Of a stretch of 64,000 nucleotides of DNA, positions 1 through 10,900 are shown piece by piece. How positions within the stretch are numbered: the first letter of the stretch is position 1; each line of letters starts with the position of its first letter. The notes beneath the pieces were generated by a model that had not been told where the DNA came from, did not search any database, and saw only the letters and a list, made by a program, of their open reading frames with translations. The translations under genes and the position numbers were made by a program. The DNA is from Bacteroidota bacterium (lineage in GTDB: Bacteria; Bacteroidota; Bacteroidia; 2-12-FULL-35-15), in contig JAFLBF010000001.1 in the NCBI GenBank assembly GCA_017303895.1, forward strand, positions 62,001 to 126,000, read 5' to 3'.

Positions 1-1377
1 GTTGAGAACAAAAAAGAGGCGGAAGATTATATTTCCCGTTTACAAAAAGTGGATGCACTGTTTGCACAACTATTGGACAACTTAAAACAAAGTGAAGTCA
101 AGAATGTCATTCCACCAAAATTTGTTTTCCCTTATGTGTTGAACGATTGTAAAAATGTGATCAGCGGAGCTCCTTTTGAAAAAGGGAAAGCTGCAGGCAC
201 CATTTTGGAAGACATTACTGCCAAAGTGAACAAACTAAACGATGTGGATGAGGCAGGCAAAAAAGAGTTGATCAAAAAAGCAGAAGATGCATTGTTAAGT
301 TCGGTAAAACCGGCTTACGAAAAACTGATCGCCTATTGGACGGAATTAGAGAAAAAAGCAACAACAGATGATGGTGCATGGAAATTCCCTGAAGGCGATG
401 CATTTTATGATGCTGCTTTAAAACAAACCACAACTACGGATCTTACTGCCGATCAGATCCATGAACTGGGATTAAAAGAAGTAGCACGCATTCATGATGA
501 AATGCGTGTGATCATGAAAAAAGTAAATTTCAAAAGCGATAATTTAAAAGAGTTCTTCGACTTTATGCGTACGGATAAACAATTCTATTATCCAAACACT
601 GCTGAAGGCAAAGAAGCATACCGTGTAAAAGCAGTTCAGATCATTGATAGCATGAAAGGTAAATTGGATGGATTGTTTATCACTAAACCAAAAGCAGATT
701 GTGTGGTAATGCCGGTGGAAGCCTTCCGCGAAAAATCGGCCGGTGGTGCATTCTATGAAGAACCAGCCATTGATGGTTCCCGTCCGGGCCGTTATTACAT
801 TAACTTATACAACATGGCCGATCAGGCGATCTATCAAATGGAAGCATTGGCTTACCATGAAGGTATTCCGGGACATCACATGCAAATTGCCATTGCACAG
901 GAATTGCAAAGTGTTCCTAAGTTCAGAAAATTTGGTGGTAACACAGCCTATGTAGAAGGATGGGCATTGTATTCAGAACTTGTTCCAAAAGAGTTAGGTT
1001 TTTATTCTGATCCGTATTCCGATTTCGGACGATTAGCGATGGAGTTATTCCGTGCAGCACGATTGGTGGTTGACACCGGTATTCACCGTAAAAAATGGAG
1101 CAGAGAAAAAGCGTTGGCTTATTTTAATGAGAACACACCAAATCCTGAAGGAGATAACAAAAAAGAAATTGAACGATATATTGTTTGGCCTTCGCAAGCA
1201 ACAGGCTATAAAATTGGTATGATCAAAATTTTGGAGCTTCGCGAAAATGCCAAAAAGAAATTGGCAGGCAAGTTTGATATCCGTGAGTTTCATGATGTAG
1301 TACTTACATCAGGTCCCGTGCCTATGAATGTATTGGAAGAAATGGTGAATGCTTGGGTGGATAAGAAAATGAAATAA
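1..1377 (+). CDS. DUF885 family metallopeptidase-like protein (5' end outside window)
   Basis: The reading frame is open from base 1, so the start lies upstream; the GTG at base 49 is only an internal codon. About 458 C-terminal residues are present, while DUF885 proteins are usually about 550-600 aa. The family signature is clear: a zinc-peptidase-like HEGIPGHH helix (bases 859-882) followed by EGWALYSE (955-978), which would supply the third metal ligand in gluzincin-type enzymes. Members are thought to be exported or cytoplasmic peptidases, but few have been tested. The signal region is missing here, so location cannot be judged. The M42 peptidase gene follows 28 bp downstream on the same strand, and the two are probably co-transcribed. 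The family assignment is firm; the substrate is unknown. Confidence 0.88.
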   Translation, partial: VENKKEAEDYISRLQKVDALFAQLLDNLKQSEVKNVIPPKFVFPYVLNDCKNVISGAPFEKGKAAGTILEDITAKVNKLNDVDEAGKKELIKKAEDALLSSVKPAYEKLIAYWTELEKKATTDDGAWKFPEGDAFYDAALKQTTTTDLTADQIHELGLKEVARIHDEMRVIMKKVNFKSDNLKEFFDFMRTDKQFYYPNTAEGKEAYRVKAVQIIDSMKGKLDGLFITKPKADCVVMPVEAFREKSAGGAFYEEPAIDGSRPGRYYINLYNMADQAIYQMEALAYHEGIPGHHMQIAIAQELQSVPKFRKFGGNTAYVEGWALYSELVPKELGFYSDPYSDFGRLAMELFRAARLVVDTGIHRKKWSREKALAYFNENTPNPEGDNKKEIERYIVWPSQATGYKIGMIKILELRENAKKKLAGKFDIREFHDVVLTSGPVPMNVLEEMVNAWVDKKMK

Positions 1378-1405
1378 GAAAATGTTTTTAATGAATTAAA
1401 ATAAC

Positions 1406-2518
1406 ATGGCAAAAAAGACAGCAACAAAAAAGAAAACAGAGAAATCGATCTTAACAAAAAACTCGATCGACTTTTTACATAAATACCTGAACAACCCCTC
1501 TCCTACCGGATTTGAAACAGAAGGACAAAAGCTTTGGTTAAATTATATCAAACCTTATGTAGATGATCATTTTTGTGATAACTACGGAACAGCAGTGGCT
1601 GTGATCAACCCGAAAGCAGAATTTAAAGTGGTGATCGAAGCACATGCCGATGAGATCTCCTGGTTTGTTCATTACATTACCAATGACGGATTCATCTATT
1701 TAAGAAGAAACGGTGGTAGTGATCACATGATCGCTCCTTCTAAGCGTGTGAACATTCATACCGAAAAAGGAATTGTAAAAGCGGTATTCGGCTGGCCGGC
1801 TATTCACGTTCGTGATGCAGCCCGTGAAGAAGCGCCTTCTCTAAAGAATATTTTTCTTGACTGTGGATGCTCTTCCAAAAAAGAGGTAGAAGAATTGGGC
1901 ATCCATGTTGGATGTGTGGTAACCTATGAAGATGAATTCATGGTATTGAATGATCGTTATTATGTAGGACGTGCATTAGACAACCGCATTGGCGGTTTTA
2001 TGATCGCTGAAGTTGCCCGTTTATTAAAAGAAAGCAAAACCAAATTACCTTTTGGATTATACATCACTAACTCTGTTCAGGAAGAAGTAGGTTTACGTGG
2101 TGCAGAAATGATCACGCATACCATCAAACCGAATGTAGCGATCATCACAGATGTTTGCCATGATACACAATCGCCCATGATGAATAAAATATCAAGCGGT
2201 GATCTTGCCTGTGGCAAAGGACCAGTATTAACGTACGGACCGGCTGTACAAAACAATCTTTTAAAATTGATCATCGAAGCTGCCAATAAAAACAAGATCC
2301 CTTTCCAACGTGCAGCTGCTTCAAGAGCAACAGGAACTGACACGGATGCATTTGCTTATTCTATTGGTGGTGTTCCATCGGCATTGATCTCGTTGCCATT
2401 GCGTTATATGCATACAACAGTAGAAAGCGTGCACAAGCATGATGTGGAAAATGTAATTAAGTTGATCTTTGAATCATTAAAAGGAATAAAGAACAACCAT
2501 AACTTTAAATACTTTTAA
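1406..2518 (+). CDS. M42 family metallopeptidase (glutamyl/leucyl aminopeptidase type)
   Basis: A 370-aa cytoplasmic protein with no signal peptide. It carries the M42/TET co-catalytic zinc pattern in order: EAHADE near residue 80 (His ligand), ALDNRIGG near 193 (bridging Asp), VQEEVGLRGA near 228 (catalytic Glu and ligand), ITDVCHD near 248, and MHTTVES near 337 (last His ligand). M42 enzymes form large dodecameric aminopeptidases that trim peptides released by the proteasome or other proteases. The N-terminus is Lys/Thr-rich (MAKKTATKKKTEK), a short basic extension ahead of the fold. The ATG lies 28 bp after the DUF885 stop, so the two peptidases probably share a transcript. A strong palindromic terminator follows. 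Exact substrate preference cannot be read from sequence. Confidence 0.93.
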   Translation: MAKKTATKKKTEKSILTKNSIDFLHKYLNNPSPTGFETEGQKLWLNYIKPYVDDHFCDNYGTAVAVINPKAEFKVVIEAHADEISWFVHYITNDGFIYLRRNGGSDHMIAPSKRVNIHTEKGIVKAVFGWPAIHVRDAAREEAPSLKNIFLDCGCSSKKEVEELGIHVGCVVTYEDEFMVLNDRYYVGRALDNRIGGFMIAEVARLLKESKTKLPFGLYITNSVQEEVGLRGAEMITHTIKPNVAIITDVCHDTQSPMMNKISSGDLACGKGPVLTYGPAVQNNLLKLIIEAANKNKIPFQRAAASRATGTDTDAFAYSIGGVPSALISLPLRYMHTTVESVHKHDVENVIKLIFESLKGIKNNHNFKYF

Positions 2519-2535
2519 TTCGCATACATATCTTA

Positions 2536-2576
2536 AAAACGAAAGCCCTGCTGAAATTCAGCAGGGCTTTCGTTTT
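2536..2576. terminator. Bidirectional rho-independent terminator
   Basis: Perfect inverted repeat with 20-base arms (AAAACGAAAGCCCTGCTGAA and its complement) and T-runs on both strands. It sits between the convergent M42 peptidase gene and the 1601-aa adhesin gene and can stop both. Confidence 0.93.
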
Positions 2577-2591
2577 CACAAACAATCTGTT

Positions 2592-5500
2592 TTATTTTAC
2601 GATCGTAACAGTACCGATGTATTGATGCTTTTTATCGAATACGTCTTTCAATCTAACTTTCCAAACATACACATCCTGCTGAGCTACTTCTGCTCCGTGG
2701 TTAGCTCTTCCATCCCAATTCTTATAAATGCTATCGGTAAAGAAGATCATATTTCCCCAGCGATCGAAGATCATCATTTCGTATTCAACAATTCCAATTC
2801 CTTTTCCATTGAAATCATCATTGATCCCATCACCATTTGGTGTGAAGGCATTTGGAATAAAGAAAGTGAATTCAGGAAGAACAATGATCGTATTGGAAAC
2901 AGAATCCACACAACCATTTGCATTTGTTACAACCAATGTAGCTAAATAAGAACCTTCAATTGCAGCGTATGGATGAACAGGATTCTGAACTCCTGACACG
3001 CCACCATCTCCAAATGTCCAATTCCAGGTAGTTACATCCGATGATGATTGATCATAAAAGCTCACAATGGTATCCAATACAGATGCAGGATCCGGATTCC
3101 AGCTAAATGCAGCGGTTGGATTTGCAAACACATCGATCATATTGGTAATGGTTGTGTCGTTTGTACAACCTCCATTTGATGTTACTGTAAGTGAAATAGA
3201 ATATTGTCCAGGTGTCACAAAGCAATGCGAAGGATTTTGTGTTGTTGATGTTCCATCACCACCAAAGTTCCAATTCCATTGTGTAACATTTCCTCCGTTT
3301 GCTACAGTTGAAAGATCTGTAAAGTTTACGCATAATGGTGCACAGCCCGAAGTAATATCGGCTGCTAAGTTCACCACCGGCACAGGAAGTACTGTAACTG
3401 TTACCGTTGCAGTTACACTAGGCGAACAACCATCGTTAGCAGTTACAGTGTATGTGGTTGTAACTGTTGGAGAAGCGGTCGGATTTTGAGCGGTCGGATT
3501 GCTCAAGCCTGTTGTTGGACTCCAGGAATACGTATATGGACCTCCATTCCCTGCGGATGCAGTTGCAGAGATCGGTGTTCCAGATCCAGGACAAACAGAA
3601 GCTGTTCCCGCTGTAACAACAGCCAAAGGAGGAGTAACGGTAACCGTAACTGTAACAGCTGTTGCAGGACAACCATTTCCATCCACTGCATTTATTGTAT
3701 AAACTGTAGTTGTTGCCGGATTAGCCGTAACAGAAGTACCTGTAGTAGCACTTAAACCTGTAGCAGGACTCCAGGTGAATGTGTAGTTTCCATCACCACC
3801 TGTAGCAGAAGTTGTTAATGTTGTATTTCCACCTGTACAAATAGTAGCATTGGTAGTAGGGTTGATCACCACAGGCGTTGGCTGTGTGATCGTAGCAGTT
3901 GTTGTACTCGTACAGCTATTCGCATCTGTTATTGTACAAGTGTATGTTCCTGCACATAATCCAGTTGCGGTTGCTGTATTTTGAACAGGTATGGTATTCC
4001 ATGAATAAGTATAAGCTGCTGTACCTCCTGTTGCATTCGCAGTAGCTGTTCCATCGCAAGCACCATTACATGTAGTAGGTGTTGTTCCTGTAATAGATGC
4101 AAGTAATTGTGTTGGCTGCGTAATCGAAGTATCTGCAGTGGCAATACAACCTTCCGCATCCGTTACGGTAACGGTGTATGAACCAGGAGCTAAGTTCGAG
4201 CAGGAAGCAGAAGTACATCCACCTGTCCAGCTGTAATTATAAGGAGCAGTTCCACCATTCGGAATTACGATCGTTTGACCATTGTTAGCACCAAAACAAG
4301 TAACATCAATTCCTGCAATGGCAAGCGTTGGCATTGGATGAATGGTCAACACAAAAGATGAATCTCTTGGACAAACAGTACCCGGAGTTGTATAGGTAAT
4401 CGTATATGTAGCAGGTGTAGAAGCTTGAATATTAATTGCACCTGTGGTTGCGTTTATACTTAATCCCGCAGGAGTTGCAGTGAACGTTCCTCCCGGTGTG
4501 CCTGTAACAGTAGCATTGATTGAAGCTGCATCATTACAGAATTCATTACCCGGATACGAGAAAGCCGGATTCTCTGCACCAGTGAACGTGCCCGAAACAG
4601 TTGTAGGACAACCATTAGCATCTTCTACCTGGAATGAGAATGGACCATTTACTAAACCTTGAATGGTGATGGTTCCGCCATTGTTTGCTGTTGTATTGGC
4701 AAACGAAGCTGTTGCAGGACTTAATGAACCTGGCACAGCAGTAAACTGAGAACCATTCAAGGCAGGCAATCCTCCATTGATGGTAGTAGTAACAGTTCCT
4801 GCATTACAATCCTGTGTTTCCGTATGAGTAATATTTGTTAAATACGTTACAGCAATTGGAGTTCCCATGTCATAACATGGCATAGTGGTATTCACATAAC
4901 TATACACCCCATCTACAACAGAATACATGGTCAATGGCACGAAATAAATAGTACTGTTCGTAAATGTTCCCGGAGGAAAACTATTTAACAAACTTAGATC
5001 ATTTGCATCTGTAAAATTATTAAAGTCGATAATGCCTAAAAAACAAGGGTCAGATGGAACAGTATTTACCGGATCTGGATTAACAGCCACCGTTGGAGGG
5101 CAGCTATACACCAACCATGCAATTCCCGGATCATACGTTGGCCCCGGAGGGTTGTTCGCAATTTCAGGTGGTGTATAATCGCCATTTGCAGTAACAGTGA
5201 TCTGATCTCCGAAACACAATACATAATTCACATTACTATTTCCTGTCATGTTAATTGTGAATGTTCCGATATCGGCAGCACAAGCACAAGCTGCAGGAGC
5301 AGTAGAAGTGATAGTACTTGTACAAGCCGGATTAGCTGAGAATGTTGCTGTGATCGTAATATTGGATCCATCAGCTGGAATATTTGAGATGCTCCAATTA
5401 TCCGGTGATGTAAAAGGTGGATTGATAATAGTATCGTAAGATGTTGTTCCATTGTTTACACTGATCGTTAACACACCGGTAGAAGGAGGTGATGTGTATT

Positions 5501-7397
5501 GAATAGTACCGTTCACCGTGTATGTGTTATTCCCTAAACAAGCAGAAATGTTTGCCGTAAAGTTGTCGATGTTACAAGGACAGAAAGGAGCGGTATAATT
5601 CAATATAGCAGAACAAGTTGGATCGGCACTAAAAAAGGCTTGAATACTACATGGTTGTCCATCGGCCACTTGTCCGTTCAAGGTATAGTTAAATGGACTT
5701 GTAACAGAAGCAACAGGATACGTTTGTTGAACACCATCACAATCAACGATCACCAAATTACCGGTAGCAGGACGGTTTACAAATGTAACGGTTCCAGTTG
5801 TGCTGTATTGGTTCGTAGCCGGATTACAAGCACCGATATTAGCCGTATAGTTAGTGATCAAACAGGCGCAATTATTAATGGTGACATTCACCGTTGAAGA
5901 ACTGGTACATCCTCCCGCTGTTGCGACTACAGTATAAGTTCCTGAAGCAGCTAAAGGGACATTTGTAATACTTGGATTTTGTACATTCGAAGTAAAACCA
6001 TTTGGACCTGTCCAGCTATAACCTGTAGCACCTGCTACAGTTGCAGCTGTTAAATTTAATGTAGTTCCTGAACATATGGGTGCGTTACTGCCTGCAGTTG
6101 GTGTTGCTAATAGAGCAGCACCCGTAACAGTAACCGTATTTGTTACAGCACATAAAATATTTGTATAGTTAACAGTAACAGTATAAGTTCCTGCTGCCAA
6201 ACCTGTTGCTGTTTGAGTAGTTTGACCTCCAGGCGCCCAGGAATAAGTAAATGGACCACCTCCAACCGGAGTAGCTGTAGCTGTTCCATCATTCCCTGCA
6301 CAAGTAGCAGGAGTTGATGCCATGGTTGGTGGACAGCATGAACCTACTGCAGTTAATACAGTACTAGGGTCATCTAAACAACCGGTACTGGTCCAGGATC
6401 CTGATTCACCATCACCACTCGTGTTAACAGAAACATTCAAATTTGCACCCGGATTACAAGCGGCAGCAACGGTAATACTGAAACAGAAATTCCAACTGCC
6501 GGCAGCAATGCTTCCACTGCAATTATCACCAAAATTATTTCCCGGATTATTTTGTCCGGCAACGGTCTCAAAATAAAAACCGGCCGGCCATGCTGTCCCT
6601 TGAGCATCCGTGATCCCTGCAGGATAATATGCCCAATAACCTCCTGTAGCCTGACAAGTAGGAGAAGGTGTTGTTGTCAAAGATGCTAAATTCCAACCGG
6701 AACCAAACGCCAGCTGAACACCGTGTAACCAGTTAGTATTAACTTGTGAGTATTGAGAAACGTGATAACAAAAATTGACTGTCTGCCCCGGCTGATACAT
6801 CCCATTTACTGGCAATGGAGTTGCTGTTAAAGTAGATCCATTCAAACAATCCTGACAATCACGGTTGTTCTGAATGGTCATATTAAATGTACCCGACTGA
6901 CCCGTATTCCCACTTACTTGAATATAGTAGGTTTGTCCGATGACCATCTGCTCGACAGTCAATGTTACAGTTCCACCTGTTCCAACAGCGCATCCACCCA
7001 CACCGGTACCAAACGCCCCACAAGTTCCTGACCACATGGCCACATTTGGATTTGCAAAAGTACTATTGATCGTGATTACTGCCTGAAATCCACTTGCAAC
7101 GAATGTGTACCATACATCATTAGCAGGCACACCCATATTCGGGCCACCCGCACCACTACATCCCGGCTGATATAAATAGGGATTTGCAGGTGTCGCACCT
7201 ACAAGTGTTCCGGCCACATTTACTTGGGCTCCTGTACCAGCTCCCGGACAAGCAGGTGCTGCAGGCAAAGTACCAATAGGTGTAGCAGTTGAGCAATCAT
7301 CATTTGCCGGTTGAGCAATTGCTAATGTCCCTATTAAACTGAAAAAGAGGATCGAAATGTATTTTTGAATTTTCATTTTGAAAATAATATTGCGCAT
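2592..7397 (-). CDS. T9SS type B secreted multidomain protein (1601 aa; PPC-like, Ig-like, SprB and PKD domains)
   Basis: A large cell-surface or secreted protein. A signal peptide ends near residue 28 (TLAIAQ). Then come a PPC-like domain (about 29-175, starting NDDCSTATPIG), a cysteine-rich module (about 176-350), and Ig-like and CNIDNFTANISAC-type modules (about 350-1000). Next are SprB-type repeats (about 1026-1180, ending SYTVTVTDAEGC), Ig-like repeats (to about 1335) and two PKD domains (about 1336-1500, with WNWNFGGDG and WNWTFGDGG). The last 95 residues are a gliding-motility-associated (type B, CHU_C) sorting domain: IPNAFTPNGDGINDDF, IFDRWGNMIF, DVYVWK, GTVTIVK. The start ATG overlaps the upstream stop as TAATG; an internal ATG at 7376 (MKIQKYIS) gives a more ordinary signal peptide. 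The role is probably adhesion or matrix formation, by inference from the domains. Confidence 0.9.
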   Translation of the reverse strand: MRNIIFKMKIQKYISILFFSLIGTLAIAQPANDDCSTATPIGTLPAAPACPGAGTGAQVNVAGTLVGATPANPYLYQPGCSGAGGPNMGVPANDVWYTFVASGFQAVITINSTFANPNVAMWSGTCGAFGTGVGGCAVGTGGTVTLTVEQMVIGQTYYIQVSGNTGQSGTFNMTIQNNRDCQDCLNGSTLTATPLPVNGMYQPGQTVNFCYHVSQYSQVNTNWLHGVQLAFGSGWNLASLTTTPSPTCQATGGYWAYYPAGITDAQGTAWPAGFYFETVAGQNNPGNNFGDNCSGSIAAGSWNFCFSITVAAACNPGANLNVSVNTSGDGESGSWTSTGCLDDPSTVLTAVGSCCPPTMASTPATCAGNDGTATATPVGGGPFTYSWAPGGQTTQTATGLAAGTYTVTVNYTNILCAVTNTVTVTGAALLATPTAGSNAPICSGTTLNLTAATVAGATGYSWTGPNGFTSNVQNPSITNVPLAASGTYTVVATAGGCTSSSTVNVTINNCACLITNYTANIGACNPATNQYSTTGTVTFVNRPATGNLVIVDCDGVQQTYPVASVTSPFNYTLNGQVADGQPCSIQAFFSADPTCSAILNYTAPFCPCNIDNFTANISACLGNNTYTVNGTIQYTSPPSTGVLTISVNNGTTSYDTIINPPFTSPDNWSISNIPADGSNITITATFSANPACTSTITSTAPAACACAADIGTFTINMTGNSNVNYVLCFGDQITVTANGDYTPPEIANNPPGPTYDPGIAWLVYSCPPTVAVNPDPVNTVPSDPCFLGIIDFNNFTDANDLSLLNSFPPGTFTNSTIYFVPLTMYSVVDGVYSYVNTTMPCYDMGTPIAVTYLTNITHTETQDCNAGTVTTTINGGLPALNGSQFTAVPGSLSPATASFANTTANNGGTITIQGLVNGPFSFQVEDANGCPTTVSGTFTGAENPAFSYPGNEFCNDAASINATVTGTPGGTFTATPAGLSINATTGAINIQASTPATYTITYTTPGTVCPRDSSFVLTIHPMPTLAIAGIDVTCFGANNGQTIVIPNGGTAPYNYSWTGGCTSASCSNLAPGSYTVTVTDAEGCIATADTSITQPTQLLASITGTTPTTCNGACDGTATANATGGTAAYTYSWNTIPVQNTATATGLCAGTYTCTITDANSCTSTTTATITQPTPVVINPTTNATICTGGNTTLTTSATGGDGNYTFTWSPATGLSATTGTSVTANPATTTVYTINAVDGNGCPATAVTVTVTVTPPLAVVTAGTASVCPGSGTPISATASAGNGGPYTYSWSPTTGLSNPTAQNPTASPTVTTTYTVTANDGCSPSVTATVTVTVLPVPVVNLAADITSGCAPLCVNFTDLSTVANGGNVTQWNWNFGGDGTSTTQNPSHCFVTPGQYSISLTVTSNGGCTNDTTITNMIDVFANPTAAFSWNPDPASVLDTIVSFYDQSSSDVTTWNWTFGDGGVSGVQNPVHPYAAIEGSYLATLVVTNANGCVDSVSNTIIVLPEFTFFIPNAFTPNGDGINDDFNGKGIGIVEYEMMIFDRWGNMIFFTDSIYKNWDGRANHGAEVAQQDVYVWKVRLKDVFDKKHQYIGTVTIVK

Positions 7398-7780
7398 TAG
7401 TGATGTTTACCTTGAACTGTATGTTTTTCAAGAATAAAGTTATTAGCTCCTAATTGAAACAGAGGCTCCACTCTGGAAGCTGGGAAACTATCCGGATAAT
7501 CATTTGGATTGATGTTTAATCCTGCTGTTTGCAGTTCTGTTGCAGAAAATAATTCAACCTTCAAACCTGATTCAAATACAATGGTAGTACGTGTATTTTT
7601 CAAGCGGTGATATTTCATATTGCATGCATTTAGTGCATCCAGATAAGGTTGCACGTTCAATACACTGCCATTATCAATGATACGATACGTTTGATTGTTT
7701 TGCTCTTGAGCAGATAGACCAATAAAAGCCATAAAGAAGATCAAGACGAAAAAATTTCGAATGGTTGCCTGTTTTTTCAT
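7397..7780 (-). CDS. Small secreted protein preceding T9SS adhesin (127 aa, unknown)
   Basis: I do not recognise a named family. It starts with a good signal peptide (IRNFFVLIFFMAFIGLSAQ, cleavage after AQ near residue 25), then a mature part of about 100 residues with no membrane segment and one Cys. It ends in a basic, His-containing tail (VQGKHH). The mature part has alternating hydrophobic stretches, such as TTIVFESGLKVELFSA, suggesting a small beta-rich fold. Its stop overlaps the start of the 1601-aa adhesin by one base (TAATG), a classic translational-coupling arrangement, so it is probably made together with the adhesin and may help its secretion or sit beside it. A second adhesin downstream also has a small secreted neighbour (19069-19485), though the two small proteins do not look alike. 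Confidence 0.78.
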   Translation of the reverse strand: MKKQATIRNFFVLIFFMAFIGLSAQEQNNQTYRIIDNGSVLNVQPYLDALNACNMKYHRLKNTRTTIVFESGLKVELFSATELQTAGLNINPNDYPDSFPASRVEPLFQLGANNFILEKHTVQGKHH

Positions 7781-7804
7781 TTAATTTTATTCCAATTTTT
7801 TTAA

Positions 7805-7835
7805 CGAATATAACCTAAAAAACACGAAAATCAAT
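7805..7835 (-). promoter_or_regulatory. Putative Bacteroidetes-type promoter
   Basis: On the minus strand, ATTG (7835-7832), 19 nt, then TATATTCG (7812-7805), close to the TTTG / TAnnTTTG consensus. It lies about 25 bp upstream of the 127-aa gene. Two bases differ from consensus, so this is tentative. Confidence 0.35.
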
Positions 7836-7902
7836 ACCAAAATATTGAAAAATTTAGGTTTTGGGGGAAATATTTCCATCCGATTTTCAAAAAATCAGAC
7901 AT

Positions 7903-7931
7903 AAAAAAGGGATGCAAAGTTGCATCCCTTT
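7903..7931 (-). terminator. Rho-independent terminator of the 3702-aa adhesin gene
   Basis: A 12-bp perfect stem (AAAGGGATGCAA / TTGCATCCCTTT) with a 2-nt loop, followed on the minus strand by six T. It lies 22 bp after the stop and separates this unit from the next adhesin operon. Confidence 0.9.
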
Positions 7932-7953
7932 CGTATTTTTTTGCTTTTTTGAC

Positions 7954-10900
7954 CTATTTTATTATAGTCACATGACCAATATACTCGTGTGAATCGCCTC
8001 TAAAGTCTTTAGTGACGATCTTCCAGACATATACATCAATTTGGGCTACTTTATTCCCTCCATTTGCTCTACCGTCCCAACCCTTGTTGATATCTGTAGT
8101 TTTGAAGATCGCATTCCCCCAACGGTCGAAAATGGTCATTTCAAAGTTATCCGGATCGATACCAATACCTTTTGGCATGAACGTATCATTTATTCCATCA
8201 TTGTTTGTTGGAGTAAATGCATTTGGAGCATAGATCACAAACTCAGGAATGATCTCAACCGGTCCATAAGCTGTATCTGTACAGCCAAATGAATTGGTAA
8301 TGATCAACTGCACCGTATATGCTCCTGTATCTGCATACACATAAACAGGGTTTTGTGATGAAGAAGTGTCATTTGTATTGAATGGCACTCCAAAATCCCA
8401 TGTCCAGGAAGTAGCACCTGTCGATTGGTCAAAGAAATTCACCAATGGAGCCGTACTTGTTGTTGGATTCGGTGATGATGTAAATGCTGCATCCGGTGCA
8501 GGGAATACATCGATATACTGTGAATTTGACACCGTTGAAACACAACCTTGAGCCGTTGTTACTGTTAATGTCACATCATATGTTCCCGGTGTTACATAGG
8601 TATGTGTAATCGGAGAACCACTTTGTGCTGCCGATCCATCTCCAAATGTCCATTGATAAGAAACACCTATATTACTTAAAGCTGTGAATGTTGGACTGAA
8701 ATCCTCACAACCTGCTGTATCGTTAGCAGAAATAAATGATACCGCTTGCGGATGAATGATCACGGTAGAAGTATCCGTATCTGTAGGCGAACAGTTGTCG
8801 CTTGCAGTAACGATGTAGTTCATAGGTGATTGAGCGGCAGTAGGCGATACTGTTTGTGATGCTCCATTAAATCCATTACTCCAGGAATAAGTGTATGGTC
8901 CACCATTACCACCCGTAGCAGATGCAGATATTGTAGTCGATAATCCATCGCAAATTACAGCATCGGTTGCTGTTACTACAATTGGAGGATTAACAACAAC
9001 AGTGATCACTTGAGGCGGAGAGATACAATTGTTGGCATCGGTTGCAAATACTGTATATGAAGTAGTAGTAACCGGGTTTACAGTAAACGGACCAGCTGTT
9101 GTACCAAAACTTGAAGGATTCCAAGTGTAGGTATATCCAGGAGTTCCACCAAAGCCGGCACCATAGATCTGGGTTAACTGACCAATACAAATTGTATCTT
9201 GAGGGCTTACAATGATCTGCGTTGGAGCAGGTTCTGTAATGGTAACAGCACCAGTTACAGTACATGAATTAGCATCTCTCACTGTAACGCTATACGTTCC
9301 CGTACCCAAGGCAGTAGCCGTTTGAGTAGTTTGTGAACCAACACCTGTCCATTGGTAGGTATAAGCGGGTGTTCCACCTATTGGGATCACAGTAGCAGTA
9401 GCATTATTCTGTCCACTACACAATGGAGGAGTGAACGTGATCTGACTGATCGTTGGTCCTGCAATATCAGGCACGGTAGATGTGGCATTAAACACACAAC
9501 CATTTGCATCGGTTACCACAACAGTGTATGTTCCCGCAGCAACACCCGTAATAATGGCTGTTGTTTGACCATTTGATGGTGTCCATACGTAAGAATATGG
9601 AGCTACGCCACCGGTCATTGAAATCCCGGCACTTCCATTCGAATTTCCACATGTTGTTGGATTTGCGTTCGGATTACCTGCCAACGCAGCCGGCTCGGTA
9701 ATATCGATAGTCGTAGTTCTAGAACAGCCATTCACATCTGTCACTACCACTTGATAAGAACCTGCAACCAAATTCGTAATTTGAGGAGACGAACCTACAT
9801 TTGGTGTCCACTGATAAGTATATCCCGGAGTTCCACCTGATACAGAAATGGAGATTGCTCCATTATTCCCTGCATTACAAGAAACATTTGTTGAAGATAA
9901 TAATGTAATCGATAAAGGTGTAGGCTCATCAATAATGGCTACTGTATTTATCGCACAACCATTTGCATCTGTTGTAGTAACAGTGTAAGATCCCGCACAT
10001 AAACCTATTGCAGTTATTGTTGTTTGAGTATTTACATCATTCCATAAATAAGTGTATGGAGCTGTACCGCCTCCGGAAAGTACAGTAGCAGTTCCGTTAC
10101 ATCCTAAATTACAAGAAACATCACTTACAGCAGTAATTGCACTCACAACAGGTGTTGGTTCATTGATCATTACCGATGCAGATCCGGTACAACCTACAGC
10201 ATCCGTTACAATAAATGAATATGTTCCACCTGATAAATTATTGGCAAAAGTATTCGTTTGATTTCCTGGTGTCCAGGATGTTGTATATGGTAAGATACCA
10301 CCTGTAATACTCGCTTGTGCACTACCATTAGCAGCACCTCCACATGTTACATCAGTACTAGATACAATTGTAACAACCGGTGCTGTGTTATCATTCACAT
10401 TGGCAACACCTGTTACACTACAACCATTATTATCTGTTACTGAGATCGTATAAACACCGGCATTTAAGCCCGTTGCACAGGCGATGGTTTGTGAAGATGG
10501 ATCATTCCATGAATAAACGAATGGTGGCACACCTCCTGTTATCTGAGCACATGCACTTCCATCTGCGCTACCACAATTCGAATTGGTAGTAACTGCAGTT
10601 ACAGCAAGTACAGTTGGTTCCGTAACCACCGCTGATGTTAGAACAGAGCAACCATTCGCATCGGTAACTGTTAAGTTCTGAACACCTGCACAAACATTTA
10701 ATATAGTTGGAGTAGTATCTAAAGTTGGAGTCCATAAGAATGTATATGGTCCTGTACCACCTGTATACACTGCAGTTGCTTCTGCATCACATGCCCCAAA
10801 ACAAGTAACATTGGTATTCGTAATGGTTGCTACCAATGGATTTGGCTGAGTAATATTTACTGTTGTTGAAGCAGTACAACCATTCGCATCGGTTACAGTT

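Noticed and set aside
743-955. 70-aa plus-strand frame inside the DUF885 gene
   Set aside because: Out-of-frame shadow; the DUF885 frame carries the HEGIPGHH motif across the same bases.
3067-3489. 140-aa plus-strand frame inside the 1601-aa adhesin gene, and similar frames opposite the 3702-aa gene (e.g. 17393-17767)
   Set aside because: They are antisense shadows of Thr/Val/Gly-rich repeats, with biased residues and no start signals; the minus-strand proteins have clear domains.
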